Below are positions 1-8,097 of a DNA stretch of 64,000 bases, piece by piece. The translations under genes and the position numbers were made by a program. The DNA is from DAOUCP01 sp034432155 (GTDB lineage Bacteria; Chloroflexota; Anaerolineae; Epilineales; Epilineaceae). Each line of letters begins with the position of its first letter. Positions within the stretch are counted from its first letter, which is position 1. Under the pieces are notes generated by a model. That model was not told where the DNA came from and made no database searches. It was given only the letters and a program-made list of their open reading frames with translations. The stretch lies in the NCBI GenBank assembly GCA_034432155.1, contig DAOUCP010000035.1:62001-126000 (forward strand), given 5' to 3'.

Positions 1-2516
1 CCCACCGGGTGCGCGCTGTGCACTTCGGCCAGGCTGCGAGGCGTGGGGGAGCCGAAGTCGCCGCTGCCAGCCGTGAGCTCGAGCATCACCGGCAGGTTTG
101 CATTGCGCAGCGCAGCGGCATCAGCGGTCGTCCAGACCGGCTCAAGAGCCCATTCCTCACGCTGCCCTTCCCCCAGGAAGGCCAGCACGCAGCGCCCCTC
201 GTCCAGAACCTCGGCGATCCGAGCCCGCATCGTGGCCGCCGAGGGCTCCTCCGCCGTGCCGAGCACAAGGGAGTCGATCTCGAAGCCCTGCGGAAACCCG
301 TCCTGGAGATACGCCGCCAGTTCGCCAAACGTGCCCTCCGCCGCCTCGGCCGGCCCATCGTCCGCGAACAAGGCGGCATGGCTGTGCCAGGTCGCCGGTC
401 CTTGCCGCTCATAGGCCTGCAGCCGATCCACCGCCCGTGCGGCCTCTTCGGCCGTCGACACCGACAGCCGCCCGACGGCCAGGTCGGGCAGCACATCGTT
501 GCCACTGATGGTCGCGAAGGCGTTGTCGGAGGGAATCTCTCCCCCACCGAAGTCATCTTCCACGAGGTCGACCAGCACCCGCCACGGCGCCGCGGTGGTG
601 AACCCCCGGTAGTCCACGTGACCGTCGCCCAAGAGGACCAGGTAGGAGGGCGCTGGCGCCCGCCACCAGACGAAGGCGCCCGCAACCAGGGCACGAATAG
701 CAGCCGGTTCGGCCTCGCCATCGGAGAAGGCGTCGAATGCGTCTTGCAGATCGACGACCCGCACGCGAAAGCCTTGCAGCATCCGGTAGGTGCGCAGCGT
801 CACGGCTGCCATGCGAAGCTCTTGCGGGGTGAGAACGATGATGTCGGCGGCCGCCGGCGCCGTCAGGTCATCCGGGGCATCGACAGTCACGGCCGGAGAT
901 TGGTGACCACCTTCGGGCACCACGAGATAGCGTCGACCGCCGAGGACTTGGAATCGGGCGCTGTAAGGTCCCGCGCCCCCCACGATCGCGCCCTCGAGGC
1001 GGATGGGTGCCTCGGCCGAAGTCACGTCGAAGATCTCGACTTGCTTGCTGGGCAAGCCCTCGATCTGGCACGGCGCGTCGACCTCGGCTGTAAACTCCAG
1101 GCTGCTGCCGCGGATGCGAAAATCGCGCGGATAGTCGACCTCGAGCCAGTCGACCAGGAGCACGCTGTCGGCATCCCCCACTGACTCGAGCGTCACTTCG
1201 TTGCCTGTTTCCCGCCATTCGACCTCGGCGGATCGCTCCACTCCGATCCGATGCGCAATGGTGCCGCTCCATCGCTCCTCGGCCACCGGTTGACCATTCA
1301 GAAGGACACGCAAGCGGTGCTCCGCCGCCGAGGCCCCCTTCAACCGCAATCGCAGCTGCGCTGGGCCAGCCTGCAGCCCCGCCAGGTCGAAGGCGATCCG
1401 CAGGCTGCCCGTGCCCGTGCCCGGTCGCAACTCGCGCCAGTAGAAACCGTCCTCCTCCGGCAGTGGTGCCGTCCGCCCGTCATAGAAGGAGTCCTCCTCC
1501 AGGCGCAAGGTTTCGGTGAACGCCGCCAGCGTCTCCCCCGACCCAGGAGCTGCCGGCTGCCGCGGGATGCGAACTCCCGAGCCGCTGCGGACCACATCCA
1601 GCCAGTAGATGTTGGTGTCGGTGTACCTCGTATCCAGGCCCTGCCCATAGAACGCGATCCGATCCTGGCCCTCCAGACGGCCGTCCTCGCCCCCAGTGAT
1701 CTGCAACGGGATCTCCCGGCCGCGGTCGTAGAGGCGGATGGCTTCCGGCGGCGTCCCGGGGGGCAGCCCGGTCTGGGTGAGGTTAGTCACTGCCAGCGAT
1801 TGCCAACCCGTTCTCCGCACGGCCACCTTCCAGGCGCCACTGCCGGCCAACGGATTGACGGTCGGTGGCGCAACGTTGCCCTGGCTCAGTCGCCAGGCTC
1901 GAGCCGACTCCCAGTTGGCCACCGAACGGGCGAGCAGTGGCTCCCATTCTGGATCGGGACGACCGCCGTCGGCGGCTACCGTACCCTCGAAGTTCAGGTC
2001 AGCGACGATCTCCGGCCGCAGGACCAGCCCCTGCACCGCGCTGCCGCGCGCCAGAGGACGCAGCGTCAGTTGGACGACGCGCAGCTCGCGCAACCATGCC
2101 TGGCCCTCGATGGCTGCCGCTGGCGGGCGGCAACCATTCCCGGAGGACGCGGTCCGCTGAGCACCCCCGGCTGGCGCCCCAGAGAGAACGACCGGCGGTG
2201 CCGACTGCACGGCGAGGGAAATGTCGACCCCCGGGGGCACCCCGATCAGGAGGCCGATCCTTGGCAAGCCGCAGTCGTCGACCGACAGCACGCCCGGCCC
2301 ATCCAGCCAACCCCCGATCGGCTCGGCCAGAAGGCTCGCTGCCGTATCCATCGGCATCCGTAGCTGGATGCTGACCCCGGAAGGATCTGACCTTACAACG
2401 CGAACTCCCGCCGCGGGCTGCGCACGGGTGGGCATGCCGGCCGCCAGCGAGGCCACGACCACCGGCGCCAACAACCACCCGTACCTCGCCCAGCGGTGAC
2501 GCACGGACTTCCTCAC
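1..2516 (-). CDS. Secreted peptidase C25 (gingipain)-like protein, catalytically degenerate, 3' end outside window
   Basis: At least 838 residues are visible and the C-terminus lies beyond base 1. The GTG start at 2516 has GGGAG upstream and gives an Arg-rich start, a hydrophobic stretch and a signal peptide ending near Thr-Arg-Ala-Gln. A long beta-rich region with jelly-roll-like segments precedes the C25 fold in the last third (LLGDGHVDYRG near residue 630). In the gingipain family the active site is a GHG histidine and, 33 residues later, a cysteine. Here the aligned positions are Glu783 (FLGEGQREEW) and Ala816 (ELTAGSGDF), exactly 33 apart, so both catalytic residues are replaced. The protein is probably a binding or structural scaffold on the cell surface. 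It is divergent from the pyruvate-kinase-like gene. Fold assignment is fairly confident; function is inferred. Confidence 0.75.
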   Translation of the reverse strand, partial: MRKSVRHRWARYGWLLAPVVVASLAAGMPTRAQPAAGVRVVRSDPSGVSIQLRMPMDTAASLLAEPIGGWLDGPGVLSVDDCGLPRIGLLIGVPPGVDISLAVQSAPPVVLSGAPAGGAQRTASSGNGCRPPAAAIEGQAWLRELRVVQLTLRPLARGSAVQGLVLRPEIVADLNFEGTVAADGGRPDPEWEPLLARSVANWESARAWRLSQGNVAPPTVNPLAGSGAWKVAVRRTGWQSLAVTNLTQTGLPPGTPPEAIRLYDRGREIPLQITGGEDGRLEGQDRIAFYGQGLDTRYTDTNIYWLDVVRSGSGVRIPRQPAAPGSGETLAAFTETLRLEEDSFYDGRTAPLPEEDGFYWRELRPGTGTGSLRIAFDLAGLQAGPAQLRLRLKGASAAEHRLRVLLNGQPVAEERWSGTIAHRIGVERSAEVEWRETGNEVTLESVGDADSVLLVDWLEVDYPRDFRIRGSSLEFTAEVDAPCQIEGLPSKQVEIFDVTSAEAPIRLEGAIVGGAGPYSARFQVLGGRRYLVVPEGGHQSPAVTVDAPDDLTAPAAADIIVLTPQELRMAAVTLRTYRMLQGFRVRVVDLQDAFDAFSDGEAEPAAIRALVAGAFVWWRAPAPSYLVLLGDGHVDYRGFTTAAPWRVLVDLVEDDFGGGEIPSDNAFATISGNDVLPDLAVGRLSVSTAEEAARAVDRLQAYERQGPATWHSHAALFADDGPAEAAEGTFGELAAYLQDGFPQGFEIDSLVLGTAEEPSAATMRARIAEVLDEGRCVLAFLGEGQREEWALEPVWTTADAAALRNANLPVMLELTAGSGDFGSPTPRSLAEVHSAHPV

Positions 2517-2536
2517 CGCCCACTCCCAACCGGTGC

Positions 2537-2565
2537 TTGGTTCAGCAAGAGGCACCGGTTATAAT
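2537..2565 (+). promoter_or_regulatory. Promoter TTGGTT-17-TATAAT
   Basis: A -35 TTGGTT at 2537-2542 and a perfect -10 TATAAT at 2560-2565 are 17 bp apart. Transcription would start near 2572. It rules out the in-frame ATG at 2533 as start of the pyruvate-kinase-like gene, because that codon lies inside the promoter. Confidence 0.75.
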
Positions 2566-2580
2566 AACGTTGCGAAGGGA

Positions 2581-4608
2581 ATGGGGTTACGGGCGTCCAT
2601 TCTTCGTGCCCGGTATGGTTGGCTTCACGTGATCTCCCACACGCAGGGTCGCAATGACGATAGGGCCAGTGTCCAAGGCGCAGGCGCGCTGGGCGACAAG
2701 TTGCTGGCAATCCGGCAGCACATCCTCGACTACGAGAACCGCCTGGCTCCCCGGATTCGTCAGGTGCATCCCGCCTACGCCGCCAGCGCCCGCAATCTCG
2801 TCCACTATCTGGCCTTGCGGCAACTGGACTTGCGACCCATTCAGGCCGAGCTGGTGACCTTCGGACTCTCGTCCTTGGGTCATAGCCACGGCTTCGTCAT
2901 GTCCAACCTGGACGCGATCATCGGGCTCTTGCAGAGCGCAGGAGCAGCCAGCCTACCCAGCCGGCCGTACGAGCCGTTCGTAACGTTCGAGCAGAGCCGC
3001 ACGCTCATCGAGCGCCACACCGAGGCACTCCTGGGGGGCCGCGATCGTCGGCGTCGGGTCCGGATCATGGTAACCCTGCCCATCGAGAGCGCCGACAACC
3101 CGGCGCTGATGAGGGACTTGCTGGCCGGCGGCATGGACTGCGCCCGGGTCAATTGCGCCAGCGGGGACGCCACCTCTTGGCAAGCCTTGATCGCTGCGGT
3201 ACGGACGGCACAACGGGAGATCGGTCAGCCCTGCCGCATCCTCATGGACCTGGCGGGCCCCAAGCTGCGCACCGGGGAGATCGAGCCCGGACCGGCTGTG
3301 GTGCGCTGGCGCCCCCATCGCGACGAGCTGGGTCGGGTCATCGAGCCGGCTCAGGTGTGGCTGACGCCCCTCGAGGCGCCCGAGCAACCGCCTATCCCGG
3401 CGCCGGTGCTGCCCGTCAGCCGGAAGTGGCTGGCACGCGTTCGTCGCAACGATCGCATCACCTTCCGCGATGCCCGCGCTCGCAAGCGAGAGCTCACCGT
3501 CACGGGCGAGGTCGGCGTGAACCGCTGGGCCAGCTGCGATCGCACCGCGTACGTGACGCCCGGCACCCGGTTGCGAGTCGCCCCGTCGTCAAGGCACCGT
3601 CGCGCTGGACCAGCAAGCGGCATCGTTGGCAGCCTGCCGGTTCGAGCCGGCCGGCTGACGCTTCACGTTGGCGACCGCCTGGTGGTGACCGCTGCCCAGC
3701 AGCCGGGTCAGAATGCGGTCTTCGATGAGGAAGGGCATTGCCTGCAGCCGGCGCACGTCTCCTGTAGCCTGCCCCAGATCCTTTCTGAGGTGCGCCCTGG
3801 CGAACGTATCTGGTTTGACGACGGTCGCATCGGCGGGGTGGTGGAGGAGGCTTCGGCGGACGAACTGCTGGTGCGCATCGAACACGCCGCCGCTGCCGGC
3901 AGTCGTCTGGCCGCCGACAAGGGGATCAACTTGCCCGACAGCCAGCTGTCGCTCCGTGGTCTCACCGAACAGGACATTCGGCACCTGGACTTCGTCGCCC
4001 GCCATGCCGACACTGTGGCCATGTCCTTTCTCCGCTCGGCGGACGACGTCGCCCAGCTGCAGGCCGAACTGGGGCACCATGGCGGATCGAACCTCGGCGT
4101 CATCCTGAAGATCGAGACGCGGTCGGCCATGGAGCAGTTGCCCTCCATCCTCCTCGTGGCCATGCGAAGCTATCCCGTGGGCGTCATGATTGCCCGCGGC
4201 GACCTGGCTGTGGAGCTGGGCTTCGAGGAGCTCGCCCAGGCCCAGGAGGAAATCCTGAGCATGTGCGAGGCCGCCCATCTGCCAACGATCTGGGCGACGC
4301 ACGTGCTAGAGAGCCTCACCAAGAGCGGCCAGCCCTCGCGTGCCGAGCTGACCGACGCGGCCATCAGCGTTCGCTCCGATTGCGTGATGCTCAACCGCGG
4401 CCCGTTCCTGGTCGACGCCGTGCAGGTCCTGAGCCGCATCCTGGTGCGCGCCAGCGAGCACCAGCGCAAGGCAACGACGCTGCTGGCGCCACTCGGCGTC
4501 GTGCCGGCCGAGAACGTCGGCGATGGGCTCTCGGCACGGCCCTCGTCCAGTGGACGTCTGGCTGCGCGATCGGCCGTCGAGGCAGGGGACGACGAGTTGG
4601 AGCCATGA
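2581..4608 (+). CDS. Pyruvate-kinase-like protein
   Basis: 675 residues. The first ~140 residues are a helical region absent from classical pyruvate kinase. The barrel follows, with MVTLPIES in place of the usual CTLGPAS, then GGMDCARVNCASGD, MDLAGPKLRTG, a B-domain-like insert, the active-site KIET lysine near residue 510, IARGDLAVE and a WATHVLESL..G.P.RAE.TDAA stretch. The allosteric C-terminal PK_C domain is missing. This is the atypical pyruvate kinase branch found in diverse bacteria. It probably binds phosphoenolpyruvate and ADP, but substrate specificity cannot be read from sequence. The start is the first ATG after the promoter, with GAAGGG immediately upstream; later GTG codons at 2629 and 2668 are possible. 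Its stop overlaps the next start (ATGA). Confidence 0.8.
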   Translation: MGLRASILRARYGWLHVISHTQGRNDDRASVQGAGALGDKLLAIRQHILDYENRLAPRIRQVHPAYAASARNLVHYLALRQLDLRPIQAELVTFGLSSLGHSHGFVMSNLDAIIGLLQSAGAASLPSRPYEPFVTFEQSRTLIERHTEALLGGRDRRRRVRIMVTLPIESADNPALMRDLLAGGMDCARVNCASGDATSWQALIAAVRTAQREIGQPCRILMDLAGPKLRTGEIEPGPAVVRWRPHRDELGRVIEPAQVWLTPLEAPEQPPIPAPVLPVSRKWLARVRRNDRITFRDARARKRELTVTGEVGVNRWASCDRTAYVTPGTRLRVAPSSRHRRAGPASGIVGSLPVRAGRLTLHVGDRLVVTAAQQPGQNAVFDEEGHCLQPAHVSCSLPQILSEVRPGERIWFDDGRIGGVVEEASADELLVRIEHAAAAGSRLAADKGINLPDSQLSLRGLTEQDIRHLDFVARHADTVAMSFLRSADDVAQLQAELGHHGGSNLGVILKIETRSAMEQLPSILLVAMRSYPVGVMIARGDLAVELGFEELAQAQEEILSMCEAAHLPTIWATHVLESLTKSGQPSRAELTDAAISVRSDCVMLNRGPFLVDAVQVLSRILVRASEHQRKATTLLAPLGVVPAENVGDGLSARPSSSGRLAARSAVEAGDDELEP

Positions 4609-5285
4609 GTGGAGAGCCGACGTTTCCCGGCAAGCTGATTGCCATCGAGGGGATCGATGGTGCCGGTAAGTCGACGCAGGTTCATTTGCTGCAACGCTGG
4701 CTGGAGGCACGCGGCTGTCGGGTCTCGCGCATCACCTCGGAGTCCAGCGGCCTCGTCCGCGAAGCCACCCGACGGGGAAAGAAGCAGCGACTGTTCACGC
4801 CCACCACTTACAGCCTGATCTGCGCCACCGACTTCGCCGATGGTTACGAGCGCCAGATCCTACCCATGCTGAAAGCCGGTTACCTGGTCCTTTGTGACCG
4901 GTACATCTTCAGCTCCTTGGCCCGCGATGCCGTTCGGGGCTGCGAACCCGACTGGCTGAGGGCGCTTTACGGTTTTGCGCACCGGCCGGAGATCACCTTC
5001 CTGCTCGAACTCCCGCTCCACACCGCGCTGGACCGGGTTCTGGCAGCGCGCAAGCCTCTTGGCTACTTCGACGCCGGCATGGACCTTGGCCTGTCCAACG
5101 ACTTGGAGGAGAGCTACCGCCTGTTCCAGGGTCGACTGGCCGATCAGTTCCTCCAGCTGGCACGCGAGTTCCACTTTCGCGTCATCGACGCCACCCAGTC
5201 GATTCATCACGAGCAAGCCCTGCTGCGTGGCATGGTGGAAGAAACCATCGATTTGGCTCGGCACGTTCGGAGCGCGCCGTCGTGA
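4605..5285 (+). CDS. tmk: Thymidylate-kinase-like P-loop kinase (first of a tandem pair)
   Basis: 226 residues. The P-loop EGIDGAGKST is intact, followed by ATDF and a CDRY motif (the DRY of dTMP kinases) and a helical C-terminus. The reaction expected for the family is phosphorylation of dTMP to dTDP with ATP. The usual TREPGGT segment after the P-loop is not seen, so the protein is a divergent member and may act on another nucleotide. The ATG at 4605 is chosen because it overlaps the upstream TGA (ATGA), has GGAG before it, and starts just ahead of the P-loop strand. It ends in a GTGA overlap with the second copy, indicating translational coupling. Confidence 0.8.
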   Translation: MSGEPTFPGKLIAIEGIDGAGKSTQVHLLQRWLEARGCRVSRITSESSGLVREATRRGKKQRLFTPTTYSLICATDFADGYERQILPMLKAGYLVLCDRYIFSSLARDAVRGCEPDWLRALYGFAHRPEITFLLELPLHTALDRVLAARKPLGYFDAGMDLGLSNDLEESYRLFQGRLADQFLQLAREFHFRVIDATQSIHHEQALLRGMVEETIDLARHVRSAPS

Positions 5286-5989
5286 GTCCGCGCAAGTGCT
5301 TCGGAGCTCCGCCCCCCGGTCTCGATCCGCTGACCTTGACCGGCATCCTGGTGGTCATCGAAGGGCCCGACGGTTCCGGTCGCTCGACCCACATTCAGCG
5401 GCTGACGGCGTGGCTCGAAGAGCTGGGGCACCCGGTCGTCCGGACGGGCTTGCGGCGTTCGATGCTCGTGGGCCCCGATCTGGACGCCGCCAAGCAGGGC
5501 AACACTCTGAGCCCGCGGACCCTGTCACTGCTCTACGCCACCGACTTCTACGATCAGATGGAGAACGTGATCGTGCCGGCCTTGCAGGCAGGCAGCATTG
5601 TGCTGGCGGACCGCTACGTCTTCACCCTGATGGCTCGCGACCTGGTGCGCGGAGCGGACCCCGCCTGGGTCGAGTCGCTGTATTCGCGCGCCTTGGTGGC
5701 CGATGCCGTGTTTTACCTTCGCGTTCCTCTCGAAACACTGGTGGACCGGACGCTCGCGTGCCACGGCGTTCTCGACTACTGGGAGTCAGGCATGGATCTG
5801 GGCCTCAGCCGCGACTGGTTCGAGAGCTACATGCTGTACCAGCGTCGCATTGCCAGGGCCTTCGCCCGTCTGCAGGCCCGCTACGGATTCGTTCGCGTCG
5901 ACAGTGATCGGCCCATCGCCGACGTGCAGGCCGAACTCCGGCGACGCATGACACCCATCCTTCGTCAGGTCCAGTCGCGCACCCTCTGA
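5282..5989 (+). CDS. Thymidylate-kinase-like P-loop kinase (second copy, Walker A Lys replaced by Arg)
   Basis: 235 residues, clearly paralogous to the preceding gene: matching YATDFYD, ADRYVF, ARD-VRGAD and YWESGMDLGLS blocks in the same order. The Walker A motif reads EGPDGSGRST, with Arg (codon cgc) where the catalytic, phosphate-binding Lys is expected. Either it is a weak or altered kinase, or it acts as a partner of the first copy, possibly as a heterodimer (dTMP kinases are dimers). GTG start at 5282 overlaps the upstream TGA. The three-gene unit 2581-5989 has no gaps. Confidence 0.75.
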   Translation: MSPRKCFGAPPPGLDPLTLTGILVVIEGPDGSGRSTHIQRLTAWLEELGHPVVRTGLRRSMLVGPDLDAAKQGNTLSPRTLSLLYATDFYDQMENVIVPALQAGSIVLADRYVFTLMARDLVRGADPAWVESLYSRALVADAVFYLRVPLETLVDRTLACHGVLDYWESGMDLGLSRDWFESYMLYQRRIARAFARLQARYGFVRVDSDRPIADVQAELRRRMTPILRQVQSRTL

Positions 5990-6077
5990 CGGCCCAGCGC
6001 TTGGCGGTCGTCACCTGGCCGCCTATCCTTGCCAGCCGGGCACGCCACCGCCCCATCGCGCAGGGGAGACATACAGC

Positions 6078-6395
6078 GTGCGAACACCCGCTGGCGAGAT
6101 TTGTCGCTTCTACTATGAGGACTTCCATCGCGGCCGCGAGCTTCAGGAATGCCGCCTCATCCGCCCGGGCAGCCGATCGCTGGCCTGGACACCAGAGACC
6201 TGTCGCCTCTGCCCGGTGCCAGCCATTCTGCGCGCCAACGGTTCGCCCGATCTGCGATTGGAGGCCGTGATCGATAAGCGGTTTGGCCTTTGGCGCCGCG
6301 TGCGGGTCAAGGCCTACTGCCTGCGCCATGCCGTCGAAGTCGAAGACCCCTACCGTGGCTGCCCGGCTTGCAACGAGAATGAACCGCCGACCTGA
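6078..6395 (+). CDS. Small Cys-rich, probably zinc-binding protein of unknown function
   Basis: 105 residues. The GTG start at 6078 is set by a good ribosome site (AGGGGAGA, 8 bases upstream). Cysteines fall in pairs: CRLC near residue 39, a lone CLRH, and CPAC near the C-terminus, with earlier single cysteines (ICRFYYED, ECRLIRPG). This pattern suggests one or two structural zinc sites. There is no signal peptide or membrane segment. I do not recognise the family. Its 3' end overlaps the exosortase start by 17 bases, so it is probably co-translated with the sorting genes. Confidence 0.7.
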   Translation: MRTPAGEICRFYYEDFHRGRELQECRLIRPGSRSLAWTPETCRLCPVPAILRANGSPDLRLEAVIDKRFGLWRRVRVKAYCLRHAVEVEDPYRGCPACNENEPPT

Positions 6396-7242
6396 CGCTG
6401 CCCGCGTTGCCAGCCGATTGGCCATCCCGGCCACGGCCGGCCTGGTGGGCGCCCTTCTCTTGCCCAACGCTCGCTGGCTCGTCGCTTCCTGGCGCATCAG
6501 CCCGTACTACAGCCACGGTCCGTTGGTGCTCCTGGTCGCCTTGTGGTTGCTCTGGACGCGCCGGGGGGTCCTCGCTGCGGGCCAGGGCACGGTGCTGGGC
6601 CTCCTACCCCTGGTCGGCGGCCTGAGTTTGTGGAGCCTGGCGGCCCGCAACGGCTCACCGCCACTCACCTGGCTGGCGATCTTGCCCATCGGTCTGGGCA
6701 TCCTTCTCCTGGAGCGCGGCTGGCGAGCATGTCGTGCTGCCCTCTGGCCAGCGATCTTGCTGGCAACGGCCATCCCAGTGCCGTGGGTCGAACGTCTTGG
6801 GCCTGCCTTGGCCGGCCTGGTGGCTGATGCGGCGGCGCACGGACTGGCCGCTCTGGGCGTGCCCGTGCTGCGCACCGGAGCCCTGTTGGCCACGGCAGAC
6901 GGCACCTTCCACATCGGCGGACCGTGCAGTGGTCTTCGGTCCACGCTCGCCATGGTGACCCTGGCGCTGCTTGCCGCCGCCCTGATGACGGGCTACCCGC
7001 GCCGCCGTCTGTTACTCTTGATGCTGGCTGCCCCGGCTGCGCTCCTGGCCAATTGGCTGCGCCTCATGGGTCTCTTCTTGAGCAGCCAGTACTTGGGCGC
7101 CCAAAGGGCCATGGCACTCTACCACCCGATTGCCAGCCCGCTGTGGTTTCTGGCGGCCGCCGCCACTCTGTTTTGGTTCGCCGCTCGTCCAAGTCATCGC
7201 CCGTGCGGCTATGGCCACGCCGTCGCCCAGCCCGACCCCTGA
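6379..7242 (+). CDS. Exosortase family membrane transpeptidase
   Basis: 287 residues with about eight hydrophobic segments. The N-terminal YYSHGPLV and the family's three active-site residues are present: Cys183 in GGPCSGLRS, Arg228 in NWLRL and His249 in YHPIAS. Exosortases cleave C-terminal sorting signals of exported proteins, typically motif-TM-Arg cluster, and pass them on for surface attachment. ATG at 6379 is used; further upstream the frame is hydrophilic and overlaps the previous gene. It overlaps the start of the EpsI gene. No classical PEP-CTERM substrate is visible in this window. Confidence 0.88.
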   Translation: MNRRPDAARVASRLAIPATAGLVGALLLPNARWLVASWRISPYYSHGPLVLLVALWLLWTRRGVLAAGQGTVLGLLPLVGGLSLWSLAARNGSPPLTWLAILPIGLGILLLERGWRACRAALWPAILLATAIPVPWVERLGPALAGLVADAAAHGLAALGVPVLRTGALLATADGTFHIGGPCSGLRSTLAMVTLALLAAALMTGYPRRRLLLLMLAAPAALLANWLRLMGLFLSSQYLGAQRAMALYHPIASPLWFLAAAATLFWFAARPSHRPCGYGHAVAQPDP

Positions 7243-8026
7243 GCGGCCACAAGGGGGTCCGGCCTCGACCACGGCCCTCGCCCCGCCAGGGAGCCGGCCG
7301 GCCGACCGGTCAGGGATGCCACACCGATCGCCGGTCCATCGGCGCCGCTGGCTCGCCCTGGCTCTGGTGGCAGCGGGCAGCCTAGCGGCCCTTCTGCTGG
7401 AGCACCGTCAGGAACCTCCGCCACGGGACCTGCCGCCGCAAGGTCACATCGTCTACCTGGATGTGGTGGGCTGGTATGGCCGGTCCGCGGCTGAGGTCGC
7501 CGCTCGCACGCCCTACGATCTCACGGTGAGCGGCCTGCCAACGGGCCTGCCGCTCGCGATCGGCGACTGGCAGGGCGAGGATCGCCCCCACGACCCGGAA
7601 GTGGACAAGTGGCTCGAGCGCCCGGACGTCGCGATCCAGCGCACCTATCGCCGGGCGGGCACCGGCGTTCTGTGGCTCTCCGCGTTTGGCAGCCGCGGGC
7701 CCAAGAGCTACCGCCTGTTTGAGCACACGCCGGAGAGCTGCTATCCGCTCGGCGGCTGGCGAATCGAGCAGTTTGCAGTCTGGCGCTTTCCCCGTGGGCC
7801 ACGACCGCTGCCGGTCAACTTGGGCCTGGCGGCGAACGGCTCGCGGCGTCTGGTGTTCCTGCACTTGTACGTGTGGGACTCACCGGCCCGCGATGCCGGG
7901 CGTGGCGTGGTTTCGTTGCGCTTGGCTGCCCCGGTGCTCTCCACGCCCGGGGCAACGCTGAGCGCCATGGCCGATGGCTTCTTGGCGCTGCTCTTCCCCA
8001 GTACGCTCCCCTGGCGGCGTTTCTGA
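7211..8026 (+). CDS. EpsI-type exosortase-associated protein (DUF3485)
   Basis: 271 residues: a Pro-rich cytoplasmic N-terminus, one membrane anchor (LALALVAAGSLAALLL, about residues 45-60), then a globular exported domain. The diagnostic block of the EpsI family is present: a GDW(Q)GED segment, an IQRTY strand and HTPESCYPLGGW. EpsI domains occur fused to or beside exosortases and are thought to assist exopolysaccharide-linked sorting; the mechanism is not established. ATG at 7211 overlaps the exosortase by 32 bases; an internal ATG at 7316, just before the anchor, is an alternative start. Confidence 0.85.
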   Translation: MATPSPSPTPERPQGGPASTTALAPPGSRPADRSGMPHRSPVHRRRWLALALVAAGSLAALLLEHRQEPPPRDLPPQGHIVYLDVVGWYGRSAAEVAARTPYDLTVSGLPTGLPLAIGDWQGEDRPHDPEVDKWLERPDVAIQRTYRRAGTGVLWLSAFGSRGPKSYRLFEHTPESCYPLGGWRIEQFAVWRFPRGPRPLPVNLGLAANGSRRLVFLHLYVWDSPARDAGRGVVSLRLAAPVLSTPGATLSAMADGFLALLFPSTLPWRRF

Positions 8027-8049
8027 CGCGCGTAGCGCGTCGCCGCGTG

Positions 8050-8079
8050 CTGGCCGCCTTCGGCGACCCCTGCTACACT
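8050..8079 (+). promoter_or_regulatory. Possible promoter CTGGCC-18-TACACT
   Basis: TACACT at 8074-8079 lies just before GGAGGC and the ATG at 8098. The -35 (CTGGCC, 8050-8055) is poor. It falls in the 71-base gap after epsI. Confidence 0.35.
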
Positions 8080-8097
8080 GGAGGCGGCTACCCTACC

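Noticed and set aside
2533..2580. ATG 2533 as start of the pyruvate-kinase-like gene
   Set aside because: It lies upstream of the -10 box of the gene's own promoter.
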